Origin: JBBSUQ01 sp038234235
GTDB taxonomy: Bacteria; Bacteroidota; Bacteroidia; Flavobacteriales_D; Crocinitomicaceae
Direction: 5' to 3'
Assembly: GCA_038234235.1 (NCBI GenBank)
Contig: JBBSUQ010000124.1
Coordinates: 1 to 9,944, forward strand
DNA: 9,944 nt
This document shows positions 1-6,900 of the stretch, piece after piece. Within the stretch, counting starts at the first letter, position 1. Each line of letters begins with the position of its first letter. Position numbers and translations under genes: made by a program. The notes below the pieces were generated by a model. The model made no database searches, was not told the DNA's origin, and saw nothing but the letters and a program-made list of their open reading frames with translations.

Positions 1-130
1 TCCCTGTTCCCTCAAACGGTGTTTTTTGTATTTCTTTGATAAGTTTGTTGATTTTATTCAACATTTTTTTATCTTGATTTATCCAAGAAATGTAATCTTC
101 CCAACCATTTTTTGAAAACGTTATTTTCAT
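1..130 (-). CDS. yoeB: YoeB-type mRNA interferase toxin, N-terminal part (runs off the window)
   Basis: Only the first 43 codons are present; the gene continues beyond base 1. The translation begins MKITFSKNGWEDYISW and reaches KTPFEGTG. It lines up without gaps with the start of E. coli YoeB as I remember it: W10, D12-Y13, W16, D20-K21, K26-I-N28, L30-I-K32 and T37-P-F-E-G41. YoeB/Txe toxins are RelE-fold ribosome-dependent endoribonucleases that cut mRNA in the A site. Their catalytic Glu, Arg, His and Tyr lie in the second half, which is not visible, so intactness cannot be judged. The start ATG overlaps the antitoxin stop codon (ATGA on the minus strand), the usual antitoxin-first, translationally coupled arrangement. 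I am confident of the family; activity is untested by this sequence. Confidence 0.9.
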   Translation of the reverse strand, partial: MKITFSKNGWEDYISWINQDKKMLNKINKLIKEIQKTPFEGTG

Positions 131-384
131 TGATCTTCTAAAGATTTCCTAGCCACAACTTGTCCTTTTCCAACTTGTGATATAGACTCATGTAAGCGAT
201 TCGCATTTTTTTTAGAACTCAACAAATAAATAGTTTCCATTAGTGAGTTATATTCCTCCAAAGAAATTATTACAGTTCCTTTACCAGATTTCCGTTTAAC
301 AATGAGTGTTTCATTGTCATCTTCCACCTTATCTAAATATTTTTTCAAATCAGTTCTTAACTCCGTAAAATTTGCTGCTATCAT
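127..384 (-). CDS. yefM: YefM/Phd-family antitoxin
   Basis: This 85-residue protein has the YefM/Phd pattern. The N-terminal part (MIAANFTELRTDLKKYLDKV, residues 1-20) forms the DNA-binding fold. Residues about 23-46 carry the family strand-turn signature (ETLIVKRK, then GTVIISLEEYNSL). A more polar C-terminal tail (about 55-85) is the part that in this family wraps and neutralises the toxin. Known role: it binds YoeB, blocks its RNase activity, and as a complex represses its own promoter. The ATG at 382-384 gives the usual family length. The TGA stop overlaps the yoeB start by 4 bases. Upstream lie a TAnnTTTG box and nested inverted repeats, as expected for autoregulation. No odd residues are apparent. 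Confidence 0.93.
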   Translation of the reverse strand: MIAANFTELRTDLKKYLDKVEDDNETLIVKRKSGKGTVIISLEEYNSLMETIYLLSSKKNANRLHESISQVGKGQVVARKSLEDQ

Positions 385-399
385 TGTTTTTCTCTTTAG

Positions 400-428
400 A
401 AGTACAAATATAGGTACTTATTTAAGTA
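400..428 (-). promoter_or_regulatory. yefM-yoeB promoter with palindromic operator
   Basis: On the minus strand TATATTTG (405-412) fits the Bacteroidota -7 consensus TAnnTTTG and lies about 20 bases before the yefM ATG. It sits inside an inverted repeat AAGTAC-N8-GTACTT (400-405 and 414-419). A second inverted repeat, TACTTA-TT-TAAGTA (415-428), shares the middle arm, so three half-sites alternate. The -33 side is weak (TTTCG near 431-435 instead of TTTG). YefM/YoeB complexes are known to bind GTAC-containing palindromes at their own promoter; that these repeats are the operator is inferred from their position over the -7 box. Confidence 0.6.
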
Positions 429-475
429 TTCGAAATGATTTGTGTTATTATTTTCCAGAATGAAATTAAAAGTTG

Positions 476-548
476 CTACCCAACAAACTCAAACTCCTCA
501 GCACTAGATTCAAACTCCTCCAAAGTTTCAAAACTTCTGCCAAAAAGG
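476..548 (-). pseudogene. Degenerate copy of the dusB 3' end
   Basis: Read on the minus strand this stretch encodes FETLEEFESSAEEFEFVG followed by TAG (476-478). The intact dusB in this window ends FETLAEIEARAEEFEFV and a stop. At DNA level bases 482-532 match 1403-1453 at 45 of 51 positions by eye, starting with 21 identical bases. Upstream of the FETL codons the similarity continues for about 15 more bases (Leu-Ala-Glu-Val in dusB), but a one-base indel breaks the frame. It is therefore a decayed fragment with no start of its own. It lies just downstream of the Abi-like gene, so that gene is bracketed by two dusB ends. Best reading: a displaced former dusB 3' end, or one brought in from a relative, left by an insertion event. 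Confidence 0.8.
482..532. repeat. Direct repeat, distal copy (dusB 3' end)
   Basis: First copy of a direct repeat with its partner at 1403-1453, offset 921 bases. Bases 482-502 are identical to 1403-1423; over 51 positions 45 match. The repeat falls on the last codons of dusB. Similarity stops abruptly on both sides, at about 548 and at 481. It could be an attachment-site remnant, but no recombinase gene lies between the copies. Confidence 0.75.
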
Positions 549-564
549 CTTCTATATAATAGTT

Positions 565-1245
565 TCATAAACTATCAATTTCATTGCAAACGGTATAAAT
601 GTGATCTAAGCCATAAAGCAAAGCAGTTTCGTCTATTTTTATCCATTGGAATAATTGTAAAATGGAATTGTATTGTTGGCGGACGTATGTTGTGTCTTTT
701 ACGTCATTCCCTGCCAAAAAACATATAGGTTCATGATGTGCCATGCGATTTCTAATAATATTGAGTTGAGCGAGTTGATTAAATATATACTTGTTGTTAT
801 ATTGAGTAGTTAAAGTGGATGATGGTTTTAATGGAAACGCTTGTAATAGAATCTGCCCAGATGCCTTAAATTGGTTTTGAGCAAACATATAACGCGAAAA
901 CCCAAAACCTAATTCCGCTACAAGTTTATGATGACTATAAGATTGCAGTTTTAAAATGGACTCATTGATGTTCATTTTTGTCAATCTGCATTTGGATGTG
1001 TCAAAAATCCCATCATTTGCGGCAGCATCTTTTAATCAATTGACACCCAAGGAGCGTGAAACAGTAGTATCGATTGCATTACGCATAGCAACTTCAAAAC
1101 AACCAATTACAGTAAAAATTTCCTGACTAAGTTTAAGGTTTTTCCTGTATAGTGTCATTGCTTTTCGAGTATTTCCGTCGCATGCATTTAGATAGCGAGT
1201 CATTCTCGTTGTTGTCATAATACTAGCAAATTCGCTGTATTTCAT
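565..1245 (-). pseudogene. Abi_2/AbiF-like HEPN protein gene broken by an in-frame TGA
   Basis: One reading frame of 226 codons runs from the ATG at 1243-1245 to TGA at 565-567, interrupted only by TGA at 1036-1038 (codon 70). The N-terminal part (MKYSEFASIMTTTRMTRYLN, LSQEIFTVIGCFEVAMRNAID) and the C-terminal part (KLVAELGFGFSRYMFAQNQF, then IIRNRMAHHEP) are both typical of the Abi-like family (PF07751). Members include lactococcal abortive-infection proteins. The RNRMAH segment (about codons 165-170) fits the R-x4-H motif of HEPN ribonucleases and is retained. From memory, homologues have Trp at the stop position (N-W-L-R/K-D), so a single TGG-to-TGA change would explain the break. They also have Trp where this one has Ser in GFGFSRY. 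No frameshift is present, so the lesion is young or is a sequence error. A terminal fragment starting at a later codon is possible but would lack the N-terminal helices. Confidence 0.85.
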
Positions 1246-1262
1246 TAATCTTTTTCTTTATT

Positions 1263-1290
1263 TTGTTTACAAATTTTTGCTTTATCTTTG
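1263..1290 (+). promoter_or_regulatory. Possible plus-strand promoter in the Abi-dusB gap
   Basis: TTG at 1263-1265 (within TTTTG), 17 bases, then TATCTTTG at 1283-1290 fits the Bacteroidota pattern TTG-N17-23-TAnnTTTG. A transcript would start near 1294-1297 and run into the hairpins described next. In AT-rich DNA such matches occur by chance, so this rests mainly on its position directly ahead of terminator-like structures. Confidence 0.35.
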
Positions 1291-1302
1291 ACTAATCTTA
1301 TT

Positions 1303-1347
1303 CCCATTAGTCCCTGAAGAAATTCAAACTAGTGGGTTTTGTTTTTT
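1303..1347 (+). terminator. Intrinsic-terminator-like hairpin, plus strand
   Basis: CCCATTAGT (1303-1311) pairs with ACTAGTGGG (1328-1336) over 9 bp with one G-U pair in plus-strand RNA. Inside it TGAA/TTCA (1315-1318, 1323-1326) closes a GAAA tetraloop. TTTTGTTTTTT follows at 1337-1347. The wobble favours the plus strand, and no T-run follows on the minus strand. An upstream ACTAAT (1291-1296) could compete by pairing with ATTAGT (1306-1311). Confidence 0.45.
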
Positions 1348-1356
1348 ATGGATTTT

Positions 1357-1399
1357 GTGTTTTATAATAATATTCAAAACACTATTTATTTTTTTTTTC
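1357..1399 (+). terminator. Second plus-strand hairpin with T-tract
   Basis: GTGTTTT (1357-1363) and AAAACAC (1376-1382) form a perfect 7-bp stem around a 12-base loop. A T-rich run fills 1383-1399, directly abutting the dusB stop codon on the other strand. The T-tract is on the plus side only, so as an intrinsic terminator it would not stop dusB transcription. Confidence 0.35.
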
Positions 1400-2392
1400 T
1401 CAAACAAACTCAAACTCCTCAGCCCTAGCTTCAATCTCTGCTAAAGTTTCAAAGACTTCGGCAAGATTAAAAGAGGTAACCAATTTCATGCGGTAATCTT
1501 TGAAATGGGCAATGCCTTTGAAATAGTTGGTGTAATGGCGTTTCATTTCGGCTAATCCTAATGCTTCGCCTTTCCATTTTATGCTCATTTCTAAGTGTTG
1601 CTTGGCAGCTTCTACTCGTTGAGCTATTCCTGGTTTCGCTAAATGTTGACCAGTTTTCATAAAATGTTTTATTTCATTGAAAACCCAAGGATAACCAATA
1701 CTTGCTCTGCCGATCATAATGCCATCAACCCCGTATTCGTTTCTGTAAGCTATTGTTTTTTCTGGTGTGTCGATATCCCCATTTCCAAAAACTGGAATGC
1801 GCATTCTTGAATTGTTTTTTACTTCGCGGATCAAATCCCAATCAGCCTCGCCTTTGTACATTTGCTTGCGGGTACGCCCATGAATACTAATTGCCTCAAT
1901 GCCTACATCTTGCAATCGTTCGGCAACTTCTACTACGTATTTTGTATTGTCATCCCAACCCAAGCGTGTTTTTACGGTAACAGGAAGTGAAGTAGATTTT
2001 ACAATCTCAGCAGTCAACCTTACCATTTTTGGAATGTCTTGCAATATTCCAGCTCCAGCACCTTTGCACGCAACTTTCTTTACCGGACAACCATAGTTGA
2101 TATCAATAATATCGGGATTGGCCTGTGCTGTAATTTCCGTAGCAATTTTCATGCTTTCGATATCTGAACCGAAAATCTGAATTCCAATGGGTCTTTCGTA
2201 CTCGAAAATATCTAGTTTTTGCACACTTTTTACGGCATCGCGGATCAAGCCTTCGGAAGAAATAAATTCGGTGTACATTAAATCTGCTCCATGTTGCTTG
2301 CACAATGCACGGAAAGGCGGATCACTCACATCTTCCATTGGTGCCAAAAGCAGGGGAAAGTCTCCCAGTTCTATATCGCGGATTTTTACCAT
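1400..2392 (-). CDS. dusB: tRNA-dihydrouridine synthase, DusB type
   Basis: Reduces specific uridines in the tRNA D-loop to dihydrouridine using FMN and NAD(P)H, in the cytoplasm. The 330-residue protein starts with a TIM barrel: LLLAPMEDVSD (14-24, FMN site), then D-I-N-Y-G-C102-P-V-K-K. C102 is the family catalytic cysteine. Further motifs are VKTRLG (140-145), HGRTR (171-175), the GNGDI strand and GIMIGRASIGYPWVF near the FMN phosphate. The C-terminal helical domain, which binds tRNA, ends at AEEFEFV. An alternative TTG start four codons upstream (2402-2404) is less likely: the ATG at 2390-2392 gives the usual M-V-K-I start, and the TTG lies in a possible -7 box. All key residues are present, so it should be active. 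No terminator in its own direction is seen before the Abi-like gene. Its last codons are duplicated at 476-548. Confidence 0.95.
   Translation of the reverse strand: MVKIRDIELGDFPLLLAPMEDVSDPPFRALCKQHGADLMYTEFISSEGLIRDAVKSVQKLDIFEYERPIGIQIFGSDIESMKIATEITAQANPDIIDINYGCPVKKVACKGAGAGILQDIPKMVRLTAEIVKSTSLPVTVKTRLGWDDNTKYVVEVAERLQDVGIEAISIHGRTRKQMYKGEADWDLIREVKNNSRMRIPVFGNGDIDTPEKTIAYRNEYGVDGIMIGRASIGYPWVFNEIKHFMKTGQHLAKPGIAQRVEAAKQHLEMSIKWKGEALGLAEMKRHYTNYFKGIAHFKDYRMKLVTSFNLAEVFETLAEIEARAEEFEFV
1403..1453. repeat. Direct repeat, proximal copy (within dusB 3' end)
   Basis: Second copy of the direct repeat whose partner is at 482-532. It encodes the functional end of dusB. The copies match at 45 of 51 positions. 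Several differences alter residues (AEIEAR here, EEFESS in the other copy), so it is not a recent exact duplication. Confidence 0.75.
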
Positions 2393-2401
2393 TTCTAAGT
2401 G

Positions 2402-2409
2402 CAAAATTA
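2402..2409 (-). promoter_or_regulatory. Possible dusB -7 box
   Basis: TAATTTTG on the minus strand fits TAnnTTTG exactly and lies 9 bases ahead of the dusB ATG, which would give a leader of only a few bases. No TTG is found at the expected -33 distance, so the match may be accidental. Confidence 0.3.
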
Positions 2410-2510
2410 GGCAATTTACTGCTTTAATATTTTTTTATGTGGTCAATTCCGATTAATAATCTCAAATTCCTACGCTAAATACCTTATATTACATAAGTTT
2501 AAAGAAAAAT

Positions 2511-2528
2511 GTAACGCAATTTTGTTAC
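2511..2528. repeat. Small inverted repeat in the dusB/lipoprotein divergent gap
   Basis: GTAAC-N8-GTTAC lies about 50 bases ahead of the lipoprotein start, within the 187-base divergent gap (2393-2579). It could be an operator half-site pair. TAAGTTTA at 2494-2501 is the nearest plus-strand -7-like sequence but lacks a good -33. Nothing else is clear in this gap. Confidence 0.25.
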
Positions 2529-2579
2529 TATTTCTGATTTTTAACATTATTATTTAAGAAACAGTAAATTCCATTCATT

Positions 2580-3911
2580 ATGAAAAAAAATCTCATCCTA
2601 ATTTCAACCGTTATTCTTTTGTTCGCTTGCAAACAGCAGCAAGAAAAAGAAAAAATTCAAGTTGCAGAAAACTTGAATGCCGCGAAGCAAGAAAGTGTTA
2701 TTCGCCCTATTGATGGTTTGGAGACGCCAATTACACATTTTAAAATTGATCCAAATAAAGACAACACGCTGCAAACTGCTTATGGTGGAGAAGTAAAAAT
2801 TCCTGCCAATAGTATTGTTGATGCAACAGGGAAACCAATTTCTGGCGAAGTTGATATTCAATGGAAAGAATACCATACTTTGACAGATATTCTTTTTAGT
2901 GGTATTCCAATGAAATACGATTCTGCAGGCATGTATAGAGATTTGGTTTCTGGAGGTATGTTTTCTATTAATGCCTTTAAAGACGGAGAAAATTTGGCTG
3001 TTGCAGATGGTAAATCAATTGATGTAAAACTAGGTTCTATTTCAGATACACCATGTTATAATTTTTATGAAATGGACACTACAACCGGAGTTTGGACTTA
3101 TGAAACTACAGCGGTTGGAGAAAAAGTTGCAGACAAACCTAAAACCATAGACAATAAACCTGACGTGATTACAGACAAATCAATAGGTACAATTTTAGAA
3201 GGGAAATTAAATATAAGTGACTTTCCAGAATTGCAAAACAAACGACTTATTGGTTGGAAAACAATGGATAAAATTAACTTGAACACTCAAAAAATGCTTT
3301 CTAGCACCAATACCATGCGTAAATTAAATAAGAATGGAAATAGTTATGTGCTGAATTTAGAGCAAAAACAAGGAGATGAAATCGTGAAAAGTAGTTTGAA
3401 TGTAACACCATATACCTTAGAAGATGCACAAGCCGATAAGCCTAAAGTTCAGCTACAGGTTGATAATTTAAATGAAACATTGTTTGCGTACCAAGATGAC
3501 AAACTAGATAGAAAATTTTCACGAAGCATATCTGTAGGTAATTTTGGATTATATAATTGGGATATTTGCTACAATAAGACCGATATGTTTGCAATTAATA
3601 CTGAATTTAGCTATCCAGATGTTGATGATCAAAAAGAGATGCAAGAAATGCAAGCCTTTTATATTTGCCCATCTAACAATTTAATAATAAGAACCTCAGG
3701 TCAAGGAGGCAATATGTTTATGAATAATAACGACGATGCGATAATAGTTGCTATAAGTCCGAAAAGAGAGGTCTACGTAATTAAAAAAGATAAAATAAGA
3801 AATTGGAAAATAAACAATAACTCTGAAAAAATACGCGAAACTTTCACCAAAACACCAATAATTCTTGACAAACAAAGAGATTTGTCACCTTATTTATCGT
3901 CATTGTATTAA
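2580..3911 (+). CDS. Putative lipoprotein of unknown function, upstream of the WG-repeat gene
   Basis: A 443-residue protein starts MKKNLILISTVILLFAC. Two lysines, a hydrophobic stretch and a lipobox with Cys17 indicate a signal peptidase II lipoprotein, likely anchored in the outer membrane. After a Gln/Glu/Lys-rich linker (18-45), residues about 49-155 form a region I associate with Bacteroidota beta-sandwich (ZU5-like) lipoprotein domains. It includes GGEVKIPANSIVDATGKPI, a GEVDIQWKEY strand, SGIPMKYDS and SGGMFSINAF. The middle (about 160-310) is polar with no recognised motif. FGLYNWDICYN near 320 and a mixed C-terminal domain follow. The acidic surface-export signature seen after Cys in some Bacteroidota is not clear here (CKQQQEKEK). 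Twelve bases separate it from the exported WG-repeat gene, so the two are probably co-transcribed. The lipoprotein call is firm; the function is unknown and the ZU5-like label is a guess from sequence style. Confidence 0.85.
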   Translation: MKKNLILISTVILLFACKQQQEKEKIQVAENLNAAKQESVIRPIDGLETPITHFKIDPNKDNTLQTAYGGEVKIPANSIVDATGKPISGEVDIQWKEYHTLTDILFSGIPMKYDSAGMYRDLVSGGMFSINAFKDGENLAVADGKSIDVKLGSISDTPCYNFYEMDTTTGVWTYETTAVGEKVADKPKTIDNKPDVITDKSIGTILEGKLNISDFPELQNKRLIGWKTMDKINLNTQKMLSSTNTMRKLNKNGNSYVLNLEQKQGDEIVKSSLNVTPYTLEDAQADKPKVQLQVDNLNETLFAYQDDKLDRKFSRSISVGNFGLYNWDICYNKTDMFAINTEFSYPDVDDQKEMQEMQAFYICPSNNLIIRTSGQGGNMFMNNNDDAIIVAISPKREVYVIKKDKIRNWKINNNSEKIRETFTKTPIILDKQRDLSPYLSSLY

Positions 3912-3923
3912 TTAATAACAGAT

Positions 3924-6900
3924 TTGAAAAACCTTATTTCCTATATCGTATTTATACTGTTTTCAATAGGTGGTCTGTTTGCACAAGAGTTTAACAGACC
4001 ACTTTATGAAAATTACCTTTGGTATATTAAATCTGATAAACAAAAAATTGCCCTACCAGAAACTGTGACTTTTGTCGGCAATTTTGATGATAAAAATTCT
4101 GCATATTATATCAAAGAAGGGAATTATGGAATTATTAATTCAGAAGGAAAAGACATAATAGAACCCAAAAAAGATTGGATTACTGCTCTGGGTAATGGTT
4201 TGTATTTTATTCAAGACAACAACAAAAAATACATTTATGATATCCTAGAAAAGGACACGATATTCGCCAGTTTTACTAAAAAAATAAATTCCAATTGGTT
4301 TATTTATCCTTTCAAAAAAGGTTTCAATTTGGTAAATATCTTCAAGAAAGAAAAACATTTTATTAAAGCAGAAAATTCAGTTTTATTTAATCATCCTAAA
4401 GCTGTTATTTTCAATAGTGATTTAGGTATCAACTATGCAAATGAGAAAGGTAAAATATTAGGACAGAAAGGCATGTACACAGAATTTCTAGATTATTCCG
4501 TTTATATTTCAGGTAATTTAACAAAAATAATAGACGAAAATGGTCCTTGGGAGATACCGTTGAAAGCTACAGGATTACTTTATGGTTTTAAGTATTTGGG
4601 TTATAATTCAAATGGAACTTATTATCTCTATGATCGTCCGACAAGGAAACTATTAATTTCAGGTAATTACGATTTAATTTCACCTAAATACAAAAGTTAT
4701 TATGAAACAAAAAACAAATTTTTAACAGGACTAATAGATCTAGATGGCAATGAAATTCTTAAAACTCAATATACGAGCATCCAAAGTTCTGGAGAAGATT
4801 TTTTAGTTAACAATGGAAATTCTTGCGGATTATTCAATCTAAAAAAAGGTTTTATTATTCCGATTGCATACGCGAATATAAGAAAGCACCAAGATTTTGC
4901 TATTGTCTCCAATATGCAAACATTTAAAGGATTGTATTCTTTTAAAAAGAATAAAGAAATTTTACCTGTAAAATACACTTCCATAAAAATTTATGGGGAT
5001 GAAGTCCGAGCATACACGGGAACAAATGTGCGCTTAATCTACTTGGATACGAATCATAATTTTGAAACAGATTTACAATTAGCCAACAGCATTTCTCTTG
5101 ATTTAGAAAAAGAAATTCCGCTAAACGATAAAGAAATAGACTATCGACTTTTCCCGCAAGGATGGTTTATTCGCGATACAACGCTAAAACTAAAAAATGG
5201 AGATATAGTTAGCAAACGTTTTTGGGGATTGAGAGATTACAACGATAGTGTTCTTTCTCGTGCTAATTATAAAATTCCAGTTTTTATAGAAAATACTTCA
5301 TATAATCTTTTTGCAATGGGGATATCTACAAAGTTGCCATTTTGGGGTGAGGAAAGTTTTAAACTCTTTAAATTTATAAATTCTACCAATGGAAAATATT
5401 TGGGTACAGCGGGAATTATTTCTTATTCACCTACTGATTTTGTGACAAGAAATTACGTAAGAATGTATACTGAAAATTCCATATCAATTCTAAAAGATAA
5501 TAAGTTAATGGATGTTGTTTATTTTGATGTGACCCACGAACCTTACGTGCGTTACATACCAAATACTCCAAAATTGAATTTAGAGATGGAAGAAAAGTCA
5601 AATAGGACTTCCCTAAAAGTTACTTCTACTGATTTAGAAAATCCGACTTACACAGAAAGTTTGGTAAAAAACAAATCTTATAAATATTTCAGTTATGATA
5701 AAGCGGAATTTAACTATTTTGACAATAATGGAGATCCACTTTTTAAAGAAAATTTCAAGTTTGCAGAAAGATACCGCAATAACTCGGCAGCTGTTTTGTC
5801 AAAGACGGGTTGGGGAGTGGTTTATGGCGATTCTATTGTAATTAAAACCATTTACTCAAATGTTGAAAGGTTGCCAGAATTTGGAGATACAATTTACAGA
5901 CTAGAAAAAAACTCTGATAGATATACTTATCGTAATTCTAAAATGGAAAATATGAAATCGGATTTAGGAATATTTCAGAAAGCGAATGCCTATTATAGTG
6001 TTTTTTTGAAAGAAGGAAAATATCAAGTTTACGACAATGATTTAAAATTATTAATTGGTGATTTGCCAAATATAAGAGTTTTCAAAAACGTAAATTTTCG
6101 ATCAAAAGAAAAAAAACAAATTACTATTTTTGATAGAGAAGCAAATATACTTGGGGTTTTAGATGAAAAAAACGACAATTTTTTTGATGAAAATTACCTT
6201 ATTACGAAACAAGGTGGATTGTCTGGGTTAAAACATCCGGATGGATCTGTGATATTGGAAAATCTATATAAAAGCTTCGAAAAATTTGGGATTTTAACAT
6301 TGACTACAGATGGCGAAAAAATATATTTATTCGATGAAAACTTCGTTGAAATCAACAAAATTAAAGGAGATAAATATTTATTGGATACAATAGAAATGAA
6401 ACTGCTTATTTCCGACGGAGCGATATTGGAGGTTTATGATGAGAAATTAGAGAAAATTGCTAAAATTAAATTGCCAGAGAAAATTCTAGAAGCATACGCG
6501 GGTCTAATTTTCACAAATAAAAATCATGCGTATAATTATCTCCTTGAAGGTTGCCCAATTAAATTGAGTTATACAGACTACAATACATTAGAAAATGGTT
6601 TTCTTACTTATAAAGACGAACGTAAATATTGGAACTTGTATTTTGAAGGAGAAATCATCAGTTCAGATACTTTAAAAAGCGGTAAAATACTTTACCATGG
6701 TGAGGGCATTTTTTCAAACCAAAATACTTTAGGCTTTCATATATTCAGTTCAAATTCTCAGATAGAAAAAACAATTTTGGCTTATTTCAGACCAGAATTT
6801 TTCAGTGACGGAAAATTAAAAATTCAATTGAACAAGGAAAAAAGCGCCTATTTCAATTCTAATTTGGAAGTTGCGATTGAAGAAGAGTTCATAAATACAA

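Larger units (their letters stand above)
1295..1399 (+). ncRNA. Candidate small RNA divergent from the Abi-like gene
   Basis: No open frame fits here. The stretch has a candidate promoter in front, a GNRA-capped hairpin (1303-1336) followed by a T-rich run, and a second hairpin (1357-1382) followed by a long T-tract reaching the dusB stop codon. A transcript would be about 50 bases if it stops at the first T-run or about 100 if it stops at the second. Established background: Abi_2/AbiF genes are known to have a conserved structured RNA, the abiF RNA motif, near them. I cannot recall its consensus well enough to claim a match. The alternative is chance structure or terminators acting against antisense transcription. 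Boundaries are approximate. Confidence 0.3.

Noticed and set aside
559..575. Perfect 7-bp hairpin (ATAGTTT, loop CAT, AAACTAT) over the Abi-like stop codon
   Set aside because: No T-run follows in the gene's direction, and stems this short are common in AT-rich DNA, so I do not call it a terminator.
435..728. A 97-codon plus-strand open frame across the dusB-end copy and the Abi 3' part
   Set aside because: It lies antisense to recognisable Abi-like coding sequence, has no family resemblance and no plausible upstream signals.
1036..1038. TGA read as selenocysteine or as a recoded tryptophan
   Set aside because: There is no selenocysteine insertion hairpin evident and no reason for Sec in this family. 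Other genes here end with TGA, so a nonsense mutation is simpler.
2402..2404. TTG as an upstream dusB start, adding four residues
   Set aside because: The ATG at 2390-2392 gives the usual start of the family, and the TTG overlaps a possible promoter box.
2631..2660. Surface-export signal after the lipoprotein cysteine
   Set aside because: The residues after Cys17 are Lys/Gln-rich, not the acidic cluster described for Bacteroidota surface lipoproteins, so surface exposure is not supported.
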